Position numbers and translations under genes: made by a program. Below are positions 48,709-57,648 of a stretch of 64,000 nucleotides of DNA, piece after piece. The stretch's first letter is position 1, and each line of letters opens with the position of its first letter. The stretch lies in assembly GCA_963678445.1 (NCBI GenBank), contig OY782877.1, positions 744,001 to 808,000 on the forward strand, given 5' to 3'. The notes under the pieces are model-generated. The model had not been told where the DNA came from, did not search any database, and was given only the letters and a program-made list of their open reading frames with translations. The stretch comes from G963678445 sp963678445. GTDB lineage: Bacteria > Hydrogenedentota > Hydrogenedentia > Hydrogenedentales > G963678445.

Positions 48709-51543
48709 ATGACCCGGCTTTCGTTGCGTTTGAAACTACTCCTGACGAGTTTGGGGCTGGCGGTAATTCCAGTGGCAATTATCGGCATCGTTTTTTATCT
48801 GCAATTTATTTCCTTTGGTGATCAAACGGGGGGAATCTTCTACGATGCATTGGTAGAGGAAACGGAGGAGGTCTTGCAGGAGGGGGTGGGCTCGTGTTGG
48901 GAGGAAACGCATAGCCTGATCCAAAAGACGGAGGAGTATGCACAACGCCTGGCGTCGTCGCCGAATACCGTTGGTTATGTAACTTCGAAGTTGGGCAAGA
49001 ATGCCTTGATTAATGGCTTTTTGCAGCGTGAAATTGTCCGTATTACCGAGGGGCTGCTGAATACGTGTGTTGCCCAGCATAGTCTGCTGCAAAAGAAGGT
49101 GGATTCGGATTTGAATGTGGCCTGGCGTATTTTTTCGGAGAAGGGTGCGGTGACGTTGCTGGAACGCGAGGAAACCTGGAATGCCGTCAACCAGTTTACG
49201 AAAGCGCAGCAGGAAATTGCGTTACCGGTGTGCCGGATAGGGGAAAGTGAAATACGCCCTGTCCGCTCTTTCGATAAAAGTGCGCCGGTGGTGGATGAGG
49301 TGAAGCAGTTGGTGGGGGGCACGTGCACCTTGTTTCAACGGATGAATAGCGCGGGGGATATGTTGCGTGTAGCGACCAATGTGGAAAAGCAGGATGGTAC
49401 GCGGGCGGTGGGAACGTATATCCCGGCTGTGCAACCGGATGGTGTTCCTAATGCCGTAGTGGATACGGTGCTGCGGGGAAAGGTGTATCGGGGGCGGGCC
49501 TATGTGGTGAATGCCTGGTATATCACGGCCTACCGGCCCGTCTATGATGTGGCCAAGAAGGTCGTCGGTATGTTGTATGTAGGGGTAAAGGAACAGGATA
49601 GCCCGGAACTGACCAATGCTATCCTGGGCACGCGCATCGGGAAGAGCGGGTATGTCTTTGTGATGGATGCGCAGGGCAATACGATCCTTCATCCCAATGA
49701 AAAATATATAGGCACAAATGTCATCCGTGATATGAAGCTGACCAGCTTCCAGGAAATCCTGGATAATCCGGACAGGGCAACAACGAATGTGCATAACTAT
49801 ACCTTTCAAAATCGCCCAAAATGTCTGGTCTACCGGTATTTCCCCCAATGGGACTGGTTTATCTGCGCTACGGCGTATTGGGATGATCTCGCTGTAGAAT
49901 CACAACTTTCGGAAGGATACCTGCGCGAGGAAATAGCGTCGATGTATAACGGGGCGATGGCGGAAATTGCTGATGAAAAACACCCACTCTATGCACAAAT
50001 CCGCTTTCTGGATCGGGACGGGCTGGAGGTTGTAAAACTGCAGTCGGGTAAATTTTCGGATAAGCTGCTTAACAAATCGGATACAAGTTGGTTTCGGGAG
50101 GCATCCCGTCTGAAAGCCGGGCAAGTATATAATGGAGGCGTAAAAACAGCGCAAAATACGGGCCAGCCGGAAGTACGTATGGCGGCGCCTATCTATTTTG
50201 AGGATGAGTTTCAGGGTTTGTTTGTGCTCAATCTGAACTGGGGGCTCATATGGAAGAAACTGGCGCATCGTGTTTATGGAGAAACCGGATATCCCTATAT
50301 CCTCGATGAGCGTGGCGTTGTGGTAAGCCATCCTCAATACACCATTGAGGATAACTTAAACATCACCGATGAAAAATATGGACCGTTGGCCACGCTCACA
50401 CGAACAAGGATGCTGGCGGGAGAAAAAGGAGTGGCGCAGTACACTTTTGAAGGCATCACTAAATTTGCCGCCTTCCGCCCCTTCCCCATGGGAAAAAGGA
50501 GCTATGTGATCGCTACAACGGTCCCTGCGGATGAGGCGCTGGTGGCGGCCAATCAAACGGCTGAGTATACACAACAGAAAACAAAAACCACGATTAAGCT
50601 ACTACTTCTGTGCTGTCTTCTGGTATGCCTGATCAGCGGCGCTATTGGTCTGACGTTGAGCAACTCCATTGCAAAACCGTTAAAGCAGATCATCGAACTG
50701 CTGGATGGCACCGCGTTTCATGTCAACGCGGCCTCGAATCAACTGGCGTCGTCGAGCCAGGATATGGCCCACGGAGCTACGGAACAAGCGTCAGCGCTGC
50801 AGGAAACGGCCTCGTCCCTGCAGGAAATGGCGGGCATGACGAAAAAGAATGCGGAGCATGCATTTTCCGCCAATGACATCTCACAGAATGCGCAATCGCA
50901 GGTTACAGAAGGTCTGGCGGCGATGAAACGCATGAATACTGCTATAGAGCGCATTAAATCGTCTTCGGATGAAACGGTAAAAATCCTGCGTACGATTGAT
51001 GAAATTGCGTTCCAAACCAATCTCCTGGCATTGAACGCCGCTGTAGAGGCGGCGCGTGCCGGTGATGCTGGTAAGGGCTTTGCTGTGGTGGCGGAAGAGG
51101 TGCGGAATCTGGCGCAACGCTGTGGTGAGGCGGCAAAGAATACGGCCAGCTTGCTGGAGGAGGCGCAGCAGAACGCAGAACATGGCGTGCATGTAGCGGA
51201 AGAGGTCGACGGCGTATTGGAAAGCATCACCCAAAATGTACAGCACATTGGCGGACTGATCGATAATATATCGTCTGCGAGCAAGGAACAATCGCATGGA
51301 ATAGAACAAATCAACAAGGCGGTTTATGAAATAGAGCAGGTCACGCAGCATAATTCGGCGTATCTGGAGGAATCGGCTTCGGCCAGTGTCACGCTTTCGG
51401 AACAGGCGACGGAACTTTCCGATATGGTGAGCTCGCTTTCAACACTGGTGCGAGGGCAACAGCAGAATGGACACGCAAAACAGCTGGAACAAAAGGGACT
51501 TCCCCAAAAAGAGGCGCGCAATATGCTCCCCGGCCCGCAATAG
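48709..51543 (+). CDS. Methyl-accepting chemotaxis protein with two extracytoplasmic sensor domains
   Basis: A 944-residue inner-membrane chemoreceptor. A first helix lies at about residues 8-31; the second is at ~627-650. The periplasmic ~590 residues hold two Cache-type domains: the first part contains LPVCRIGESEIRPV and YIPAVQPDGVPNAVVDTVLRGKVYRGRAYVVNAWYITAYRPVYD with GYVFVMDAQGNTILHPNEKYIGTN; the second includes IRFLDRDGLEVVKLQSGKF and GYPYILDERGVVVSHPQ. After HAMP-like sequence comes the signalling domain with the hairpin DEIAFQTNLLALNAAVEAARAGDAGKGFAVVAEEVR (about 763-798). The C-terminal tail after residue 910 is polar without a methyltransferase-binding pentapeptide. It ends ten bases from the hpt stop (convergent). 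No ligand can be named. Confidence 0.92.
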   Translation: MTRLSLRLKLLLTSLGLAVIPVAIIGIVFYLQFISFGDQTGGIFYDALVEETEEVLQEGVGSCWEETHSLIQKTEEYAQRLASSPNTVGYVTSKLGKNALINGFLQREIVRITEGLLNTCVAQHSLLQKKVDSDLNVAWRIFSEKGAVTLLEREETWNAVNQFTKAQQEIALPVCRIGESEIRPVRSFDKSAPVVDEVKQLVGGTCTLFQRMNSAGDMLRVATNVEKQDGTRAVGTYIPAVQPDGVPNAVVDTVLRGKVYRGRAYVVNAWYITAYRPVYDVAKKVVGMLYVGVKEQDSPELTNAILGTRIGKSGYVFVMDAQGNTILHPNEKYIGTNVIRDMKLTSFQEILDNPDRATTNVHNYTFQNRPKCLVYRYFPQWDWFICATAYWDDLAVESQLSEGYLREEIASMYNGAMAEIADEKHPLYAQIRFLDRDGLEVVKLQSGKFSDKLLNKSDTSWFREASRLKAGQVYNGGVKTAQNTGQPEVRMAAPIYFEDEFQGLFVLNLNWGLIWKKLAHRVYGETGYPYILDERGVVVSHPQYTIEDNLNITDEKYGPLATLTRTRMLAGEKGVAQYTFEGITKFAAFRPFPMGKRSYVIATTVPADEALVAANQTAEYTQQKTKTTIKLLLLCCLLVCLISGAIGLTLSNSIAKPLKQIIELLDGTAFHVNAASNQLASSSQDMAHGATEQASALQETASSLQEMAGMTKKNAEHAFSANDISQNAQSQVTEGLAAMKRMNTAIERIKSSSDETVKILRTIDEIAFQTNLLALNAAVEAARAGDAGKGFAVVAEEVRNLAQRCGEAAKNTASLLEEAQQNAEHGVHVAEEVDGVLESITQNVQHIGGLIDNISSASKEQSHGIEQINKAVYEIEQVTQHNSAYLEESASASVTLSEQATELSDMVSSLSTLVRGQQQNGHAKQLEQKGLPQKEARNMLPGPQ

Positions 51544-51553
51544 ACATACCCTG

Positions 51554-52078
51554 TCAGGCGTCAGGGTCGAGCGTATAAATGGCGGGTAGGGCGCGATATT
51601 GCTGTTCATAATCGAGTCCATAGCCCACGACAAAATGGTCCTCAATCGTAAAACCGGTGTAGTCTGCTTCAATATCCACAACACGCCGAGAGGGCTTGTC
51701 CAGCAATGTTGCCAGGGCAAGCTGTTCGGGCGCTTGTGAACGCACCCAATCCATCACAGCGGTGCTGGTGCGACCTGTATCGAGGATATCTTCCACCACC
51801 AACACAGCGCGCCCCTGCAAGGACAAACCGGGCAGGAAGGGAAATGCTACTGTTCCTTTCGATTCAGCGCCATCGTAACTGCGCGCGCGCAGAAAATCGA
51901 GCGTAACCGGCACCTGCAACTTTCGAATAAGATCTGCGGCAAAAAGTATGCCCCCTTTGAGCACGACCAGTACCAGTAATTCCTCGGCGCTACAGTCATG
52001 GCTGATCTGTTCGGCCATTTCCGCAATCCGCGTTTCCAGCATGGGTTCTGAAATCAGGGGTTCTTGACTCAATCGCAT
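51554..52078 (-). CDS. hpt: Hypoxanthine phosphoribosyltransferase
   Basis: A 174-residue purine-salvage enzyme that converts hypoxanthine or guanine with PRPP to IMP or GMP. LVVLKGGILFAADLI is the first substrate loop, FLRARSYDG the flexible SY loop, VLVVEDILDTGRTSTAV the PRPP motif (E/D-D) and DHFVVGYGLDYEQQYRALPAIYTLD the base-specificity end. It overlaps tilS by 10 bases at its start, a conserved pairing in bacteria that suggests translational coupling. It is the last gene of the larB-larC-coaD-tilS-hpt set. Confidence 0.95.
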   Translation of the reverse strand: MRLSQEPLISEPMLETRIAEMAEQISHDCSAEELLVLVVLKGGILFAADLIRKLQVPVTLDFLRARSYDGAESKGTVAFPFLPGLSLQGRAVLVVEDILDTGRTSTAVMDWVRSQAPEQLALATLLDKPSRRVVDIEADYTGFTIEDHFVVGYGLDYEQQYRALPAIYTLDPDA

Positions 52079-53454
52079 GGTTTTACCTCTACTTCTACTA
52101 TCCTGCGCGTGTATGACGTCACCGCGCTTTCGGCACTACACGCACGCCCAACCACCCAGGCAATCCTTCCCTGCACCACCAGCAAGGGTTGGGTGTCGCG
52201 CTGAGGCGCGGGCACGCCCAAATCGATAAAATAATCTTTCAGCTTGCGCGTACCGGTCATGCCCAACGGCGTAAAGCGATCCCCTTTGCGTCGAAAACGT
52301 ATCGCCATGCCTTCCGCCATTACATCGGCGTCAAAAAGCTGGCGTTGCGGTGTGCAGTATTCCGACAACGGCACGTCGGGGGCACGCAACAGTAAGCGCA
52401 CGCTATACCGCTGGCCAAAAGCGTTGGTTTCTCCCGGTGCACGCAGCGCGATCTCCTCCTGTGGTGCGGAAGTTGTCCGCTGCAAGATCTCCACGCTTCG
52501 CCGTGCGCTATACAGCTCCACCCCGCCCCCCAAATCGAAACGGCGGCCTGTAGGGGCGGACTGGATAAACTGGATCGCTTCCAGAACGCGTTCGTAGGGA
52601 CATTCAGCGACTCCGTGACGATGCGCCAACATCAAAATGCAACGTCGTTGCAACGCCTCATGCAATTCGAGAAAGACCTCGCGTTGTATTGCATCGTCAC
52701 ACGGCGCACAACGTGCATACGCCTCTTCCGCAAAGGCAGACAGACAGTCCGCATCGCAACGCAACGTGTCCACCGTGCGCAAGGCCACCGCACGCAATTG
52801 CGGGTTATACTTTTGCAACAACATCGGCGCCAATTCATGTCGGATACGATTACGCACAAAGCGCATGTCCGCATTGCTCGCATCCTGACGCCAATCCAGC
52901 TCCCGATTCTTCATCCAGGTTTCGATGGTTTCGCGCGAACAGGAGATGAGCGGACGGATAATACGTACCCCATCCTGGTTTCGTACAGGAGGAATCCCTG
53001 CCAGGCCCTGTGTTCCTGCCCCACGTAGCAAGCGCATCAACAGCGTTTCCAGTTGATCATCGGCATGATGGCCGGTGGCAAGTACCGCGTAGCCATAGCG
53101 CCGGGCAACCGTGAAGAAAAATCGGTAGCGCACCTGACGCGCATAGGCTTCAAAGGAAACACCAGACGCCAGCGCCTCCGCCTCGACCGGCGCACTGTCG
53201 GTATAGAACGGCAAGCCCAGACGATGCGCGCAATCGCGGACAAAGTCAACGTCTTTGGTACTTTCCCCGCCCCGGGTCTGATGGTCGAAACAGACGACGC
53301 CCATGGGATAGTCCAACAGATGAAGACCATGCAAAAGCGCCATCGAATCGACCCCGCCGGAAACCGCCACCAGCACCTTTTCCCCCGCATGCAGCATCGC
53401 AAACTGATGTAAGGCATGCCGCATGGCATCCATAAAAACGCCTTGGTTCGACAT
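52069..53454 (-). CDS. tilS: tRNA(Ile)-lysidine synthase
   Basis: A 461-residue enzyme that changes C34 to lysidine in the CAU anticodon of a minor isoleucine tRNA. The ATP P-loop is VLVAVSGGVDSMALLH (residues ~28-43), followed by VVCFDHQTRGGE, ATGHHADDQLETLLMRLLRGAG and ADMRFVRNRIRHELAPML, all signature motifs; the C-terminal substrate-binding domain includes LFDADVMAEGMAIRFRRKGDRFTPLGM and LKDYFIDLGVP. ATG 53454 has GGGGAGAGAGG; a longer frame to 53490 is weaker. Overlaps hpt by 10 bases. Confidence 0.95.
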   Translation of the reverse strand: MSNQGVFMDAMRHALHQFAMLHAGEKVLVAVSGGVDSMALLHGLHLLDYPMGVVCFDHQTRGGESTKDVDFVRDCAHRLGLPFYTDSAPVEAEALASGVSFEAYARQVRYRFFFTVARRYGYAVLATGHHADDQLETLLMRLLRGAGTQGLAGIPPVRNQDGVRIIRPLISCSRETIETWMKNRELDWRQDASNADMRFVRNRIRHELAPMLLQKYNPQLRAVALRTVDTLRCDADCLSAFAEEAYARCAPCDDAIQREVFLELHEALQRRCILMLAHRHGVAECPYERVLEAIQFIQSAPTGRRFDLGGGVELYSARRSVEILQRTTSAPQEEIALRAPGETNAFGQRYSVRLLLRAPDVPLSEYCTPQRQLFDADVMAEGMAIRFRRKGDRFTPLGMTGTRKLKDYFIDLGVPAPQRDTQPLLVVQGRIAWVVGRACSAESAVTSYTRRIVEVEVKPCD

Positions 53455-53512
53455 GCCTCTCTCCCCGGTATCCATAGTGACTAACGCCACTTTTTTGCGT
53501 CGCGGGCCCGCC

Positions 53513-54010
53513 TCAGGGTTTAATCCCGTGCGCTAATTTTGCGCGTATACGCTGCTCAATCTCTGGCGTGACATAATGATCAATTTTGCCGCCGAAACCC
53601 GCAATCTCTTTCACCTGGCGCGAACTGAGAAAGAGGTATTCTTCACTCGACATAAGGCAAACGGTATCAATCGCTGAATTCAGTTTGCGATTGTTTATGG
53701 CCAAAGTCAACTCATATTCGAAGTCAGACATAACCCGCAGGCCCCGGATGATCGCCACCGCATTGCGCTGTTGCGCGAAATCTACGGTCAATCCAGAAAA
53801 GCATTCAATCTCCACATTGGGAATGGAGGCCACCAATTCACGCAGCATCTCTGTGCGCTCTTCCGGCTCAAACAGGCAGCGTTTGGAACGGTTGACCGCC
53901 ACCGCCACAATCACGCGGTGGAACATGGTCGACGCACGTTGGATAAGATCCAGATGGCCCAAGGTAGGCGGATCAAAACTTCCGGGATAGACAGCGACTC
54001 GATCAGTCAT
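53513..54010 (-). CDS. coaD: Phosphopantetheine adenylyltransferase
   Basis: A 165-residue enzyme of coenzyme A synthesis joining ATP and 4'-phosphopantetheine to dephospho-CoA. VAVYPGSFDPPTLGHLDLIQRA contains the (T/H)xGH nucleotidyl-transfer motif, AIIRGLRVMSDFEYELTLA the substrate loop and YLFLSSRQVKEIAGFGG the C-terminal ATP motif (ISSR-type, here LSSR). Four bases separate it from larC upstream, so it belongs to the same transcript; tilS follows after 58 bases. The start ATG 54010 is standard. Confidence 0.96.
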   Translation of the reverse strand: MTDRVAVYPGSFDPPTLGHLDLIQRASTMFHRVIVAVAVNRSKRCLFEPEERTEMLRELVASIPNVEIECFSGLTVDFAQQRNAVAIIRGLRVMSDFEYELTLAINNRKLNSAIDTVCLMSSEEYLFLSSRQVKEIAGFGGKIDHYVTPEIEQRIRAKLAHGIKP

Positions 54011-54014
54011 GGCC

Positions 54015-55205
54015 TTATTCCTTTCGCATTGCCAGCGTCAACGCTGTTTCGTAAACCTGCTTCACAGCTACGCCCGCCTGTTCCGACAGACTCCGACAGT
54101 CTTCGAACTCGGGGGCAAGGCAGGTGGTCGTTCCCTCAAATACTCCTGATTTTACACGAACTGCCCCCCAAGGCGTCTCCACCGACACGACTTCACGCGG
54201 CAAAACATAGCGCGACTCTGTCCGAAAACGCACCCCCAACGTCCCCGTTTCCTGAAAAAGAACGCGAATAACCCCTGCTTCCTTTTCCTGCGCACACAAC
54301 GCAGTCACCAGCTGCGCCGGACGCCCCTTCTTGCCAAGCACCGGTGTTAGAAAGGCGTCCCACGCCCCCGCTGTCATCAACCGGTCCAGCAGCACGGGGA
54401 AAAGTTCCGGATTCATATCGTCGATATTGGTCTCTATTATACGAACCTCTTCTTTTTCAAGAGAAAAAGCGGTGCTCGATTCAGCCAGTTCGCCAAGGCA
54501 GACGCGTAACACATTGGCGCGATCCGACAAGTCCCGCGTGCCACTGCCATAGCCAATTTGCTGCACCGTCATCGTGGGTTGCGCACCAAAATCCTGTACC
54601 CAACGCGAAACCAGTGCGGCGCCCGTCGGCGTAACCAGCTCATAGGGAACTTCCCCCCCATAGGTGGGTTTGCCCAACAACAGGCGTGCTGTCGCCGGGG
54701 CTGGCACCGACATCACCCCATGATCGCATTCGACGGTACCCGCACCTACATGCAGCGGTGAGGCGTAGACTTTGTCCACCTGTAGAAGATGCAACGCGTA
54801 TTCCGCCGCAACAATGTCGGCAATCGAATCTATGGCGCCTACTTCATGAAAGTGCACCTTCTCCTTGGTCGTTCCATGCACCTCCGCCTCGGCCTCCGCC
54901 ACACGTGTAAAGGTATCGATAGCCGCCGCTTTTACGGCATCTGGCAACGCGCCCTGCTGGATAATTTCTACAATGTGCCGCAAATGACGATGCGGGCGCG
55001 GCGCATCCTCTTCCTCAATCACACGAAACTGGGTCGCCCGTATCGCGTGCTTTGTTATCTTTTCCGCTTCCACGCGGAAGCCCGGCACCTGCAGGGAAGC
55101 TAGCGCCTTTTGTATCAGGTCAAAATCCGCCCCCGCGTCAATCAACGCTCCCACTGTCATATCACCACTGATGCCACATGCGCAATCCAGATAAAGTACT
55201 CTCAT
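54015..55205 (-). CDS. larC: LarC nickel-insertion protein for the NPN cofactor
   Basis: A 396-residue protein that inserts nickel into the pincer cofactor (NPN) of lactate racemase and related enzymes. Motifs: MRVLYLDCACGISGDMTVGALIDAG, VHFHEVGAIDSIADIV (HFHEVGA is the family's strongest signature), ASPLHVGAGTVECDHGVMSVPAPATARLL and ETNIDDMNPELF. It reads through in one frame, whereas in some bacteria it is split by a programmed frameshift. It follows larB by 4 bases. ATG 55205 has GGAAG; an extension to 55274 would overlap larB. Confidence 0.93.
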   Translation of the reverse strand: MRVLYLDCACGISGDMTVGALIDAGADFDLIQKALASLQVPGFRVEAEKITKHAIRATQFRVIEEEDAPRPHRHLRHIVEIIQQGALPDAVKAAAIDTFTRVAEAEAEVHGTTKEKVHFHEVGAIDSIADIVAAEYALHLLQVDKVYASPLHVGAGTVECDHGVMSVPAPATARLLLGKPTYGGEVPYELVTPTGAALVSRWVQDFGAQPTMTVQQIGYGSGTRDLSDRANVLRVCLGELAESSTAFSLEKEEVRIIETNIDDMNPELFPVLLDRLMTAGAWDAFLTPVLGKKGRPAQLVTALCAQEKEAGVIRVLFQETGTLGVRFRTESRYVLPREVVSVETPWGAVRVKSGVFEGTTTCLAPEFEDCRSLSEQAGVAVKQVYETALTLAMRKE

Positions 55206-55209
55206 GCTA

Positions 55210-55968
55210 TTACTTCCCATTTGCAATTCGGTTGATTGTGGCTGCGGCAATGCCGCCGCCGAATCCATTATCAATATTGACGACCGTCAGACCGGCCGCA
55301 CAGGAGTTGAGCATTCCCAATAATGCGGCAATGCCGCCAAAATGCGCTCCATACCCTACACTGGTCGGCACGGCAATTACCGGCGCATCGACCAGGCCCG
55401 CCACGACACTCGGCAAGGCACCCTCCATGCCCGCACACACGACCAAGGAAGTGGCGCCGTACAGAACATCGCGCTGTTCGAAGAGACGATGAATGCCCGC
55501 TACTCCCACGTCGTAAACACGCTCAACCTGGCAGCCTAATGAGGCGCAGGTGACGGCAGCTTCTTCTGCTACCGGCATATCACTGGTGCCCGCACAAACA
55601 ATCGCCACATATCCGGTCAGCGGTTCGGGGGAGGAACAGGACAGCGTAATGGCGCGCGCCGCTGCGTGGTATTCCACATCCGGGTACGCACGCACCACCG
55701 CCTCCCCCATTTCGGCATCGCAACGCGTGCCCAACACATTGCCGCCGCGTGCTTGTATTGCACCGACAATCGCCACCACCTGCTCCACGGTTTTGCCCGC
55801 GCAAAAGATGGTTTCCGGGTAGCCCTTTCGCAAGGCACGATGGTGATCGAGCTTGGCAAAGCCCAAATCCTGAAAGGGCAGATCGCGCAGCGTCGTCATA
55901 GCCGTATCGGGCGACACCTCGCCAGCAGCCACTGCTGCTAAAAGCTGTTTTAATTTGGCGGGCTCCAT
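55210..55968 (-). CDS. larB: LarB, nicotinic acid adenine dinucleotide carboxylase/hydrolase
   Basis: A 252-residue protein that starts NPN cofactor synthesis by carboxylating the pyridinium ring of NaAD. DLGFAKLDHHRALRKGYPETIFCAGKT is the conserved N-terminal segment; VAIVCAGTSDMPVAEEAAVT and CAGMEGALPSVVAGLVDAPVIAVPTSVGYGAHFGGIAALLGMLNSCA are the PurE-like core. ATG 55968 has GGAGAGC near. It is the first gene of a minus-strand operon with larC, coaD, tilS and hpt. LarA and LarE are not in the window. Confidence 0.94.
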   Translation of the reverse strand: MEPAKLKQLLAAVAAGEVSPDTAMTTLRDLPFQDLGFAKLDHHRALRKGYPETIFCAGKTVEQVVAIVGAIQARGGNVLGTRCDAEMGEAVVRAYPDVEYHAAARAITLSCSSPEPLTGYVAIVCAGTSDMPVAEEAAVTCASLGCQVERVYDVGVAGIHRLFEQRDVLYGATSLVVCAGMEGALPSVVAGLVDAPVIAVPTSVGYGAHFGGIAALLGMLNSCAAGLTVVNIDNGFGGGIAAATINRIANGK

Positions 55969-56176
55969 GGAAGCTCTCCTATCCGCAATCTACTACGCGG
56001 CCCTGCGACCGCAAACAAGCGCCCCGCGTTACCGCAGCTGCCCATGCACCTGCGCAGGCATGCCATACTGTATGTGAGCGCTGCAAAGCACGTTGTTTTA
56101 TGCTAGCTGGGTTACCGGGCTCGCACAGGCACCCTTTTATACAAAAGATGCATACTTGTGTGTGCACAAGAACCGG

Positions 56177-56848
56177 TCACTCGCGACGAAGCGCCAGCGG
56201 GATTTTGGCAGACAATGTGGTCACACGTCGGTCCTCGGTCAGCACCATAATCGGCGCACCGTTGGCATCATAAGCGAGTAGTTCCACCACATACAAGCCC
56301 TCCTGCAACTCTGGAGGCAGATAGACCTTGGTCGACCAGATTCCGTCCCCCGCAAAGGCATCCCCATTGGTGCCATTGTCATACAAATCCGCCGTCAAAT
56401 CCGTCGTTTTAAGCGTCAGGGCCACCGTATCAATGGCATTATTCTGATCCACCACCTGCACCGTCACCAATACTGATTCCCCGGGCGCAGCGCTTTCCGG
56501 CTCCAGCGCCAGATTACGCAACGCCGTTGGCGGTTCAGGCTTTTCCTCCTCCGCCTGCTGCGCTACCGCGCCGGTCTCTGCGCCCACCCGTCTGAGTGCG
56601 TCTACCGACTCTGTATCCCCGCTCATCGAAGGCGCATTGTGCGTGCTGTGCATATGTAACCTGAATGCGTCCGTTCCCTGCACGGCATCGGCCCCCACCC
56701 CCATCTGCTTCAAATGCTGCAATACCTGTAACAACTCCTCCAAATCGCCATCGATCGTCAACGTCACCTTCAACTCCGCCATCGCGGGATTAAAAACAAG
56801 TAACGCACCCAGCAAAAGTATACCCGCCGCTACAAACCGCATATTCAT
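56177..56848 (-). CDS. Secreted protein with a beta-sandwich C-terminal domain
   Basis: A 223-residue exported protein. The signal peptide MNMRFVAAGILLLGALLVFNPAMA is cleaved near AMA. Then LKVTLTIDGDLEELLQVLQHLKQMG is a helix-strand start of unknown use, a polar linker follows, and the last ~115 residues form a domain (NLALEPESAAPGESVLVTVQVVD ... GTNGDAFAGDGIWSTKVYLPPELQEGLYVVELLAYDANGAPI) with the Asp-rich 'DxGxxGDxxAGDGIWS' loop, probably Ca2+-binding. A lipoprotein with the same domain is at 63468-63902. ATG 56848 has AAAGGATTGGAGC. It stands alone near the PilZ gene. Confidence 0.7.
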   Translation of the reverse strand: MNMRFVAAGILLLGALLVFNPAMAELKVTLTIDGDLEELLQVLQHLKQMGVGADAVQGTDAFRLHMHSTHNAPSMSGDTESVDALRRVGAETGAVAQQAEEEKPEPPTALRNLALEPESAAPGESVLVTVQVVDQNNAIDTVALTLKTTDLTADLYDNGTNGDAFAGDGIWSTKVYLPPELQEGLYVVELLAYDANGAPIMVLTEDRRVTTLSAKIPLALRRE

Positions 56849-56953
56849 GCTCCAATCCTTTCCGAACGTTCAGGAAGCACGCGTCATGTGCAAAGAACAC
56901 GCCCAAATACAGGTATCCCGAATTCGTTTATCGCCTCTGGAATTAAGGCATTG

Positions 56954-56994
56954 AAAAACCCACAAAGCAACGAAGGTCGTTCGCCTTGTGGGTT
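56954..56994 (-). terminator. Terminator of the PilZ gene
   Basis: A 12-bp stem with one mismatch AACCCACAAGGC/GCTTTGTGGGTT and then TTTTTC on the minus strand, about 25 bases past the PilZ stop. Confidence 0.75.
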
Positions 56995-57020
56995 ATTGTA
57001 CACAATCTCCTGAATCAAGT

Positions 57021-57386
57021 TCAGGCCTCGTCGTTTTCCTCCTCCCGTGCAAGATCTTCCTCTACGAACTGCACAATCGCCGCGTGATCCTCGTCGCTCA
57101 TCTTGGTAAACAGAATAGCGACTTTGAAATGGTCATCGCCCATTTCATGAGGGTCGCAACGCACAACAATCCCTTCTGCCTCCAGGCGGTGATTGTTGTG
57201 CGGCAAATCCAGCGCAATTGACATTCGTGTCATCAACGGGATGGGTTTGACCGTGTGGCATAAAACGCCATTGGCGCTGATATTGTCTACATGATTCAAT
57301 ACGCCGGGTCCCGACTCATCCATTACAATGGGAATACCGCGACGACTACGCGGATACCGCCGTCTTTCCTCTGTCGGCTTCGACAT
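57021..57386 (-). CDS. PilZ-domain protein
   Basis: A 121-residue single-domain protein. RRRYPRSRRGIPIV is the RxxxR c-di-GMP-binding motif, and NHVDNISANGVLCHT the NxSxxG counterpart, so both binding elements are present. PilZ proteins sense c-di-GMP and control motility or exopolysaccharide. The acidic tail EEDLAREEENDEA is not part of the domain. It is a single gene with its own terminator; no diguanylate cyclase is in the window. Its partner may be the chemotaxis apparatus, since an MCP is present. Confidence 0.85.
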   Translation of the reverse strand: MSKPTEERRRYPRSRRGIPIVMDESGPGVLNHVDNISANGVLCHTVKPIPLMTRMSIALDLPHNNHRLEAEGIVVRCDPHEMGDDHFKVAILFTKMSDEDHAAIVQFVEEDLAREEENDEA

Positions 57387-57591
57387 AAATACCGCCCTTT
57401 CCTGTTCAGAAAATACCCACTTCTAACACCGTCATGTTAGCGCACTTAAAACGAGATTTCAATGCGGGATTTTCACGAGGTTCGGCATAGCCCGACAGGA
57501 CTTTTCCGCCTGCAGACCTACGCCCCCTTTTTTCAGCATAATGCCCCATATCATTGTATGAAAAACACACTATAACGACTATTTCAACAAG

Positions 57592-57620
57592 AATCCCGGC
57601 GTCGTTACGACGCCGGGATT
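57592..57620 (-). terminator. Hairpin after the PqaA-like gene
   Basis: A perfect 13-bp stem AATCCCGGCGTCG/CGACGCCGGGATT with a 3-base loop, followed by CTTGTTG on the minus strand. The T-run is weak, so it is a likely but not certain terminator. Confidence 0.65.
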
Positions 57621-57648
57621 GTCCGTATACTTAATCTTCCTGGCAAAC

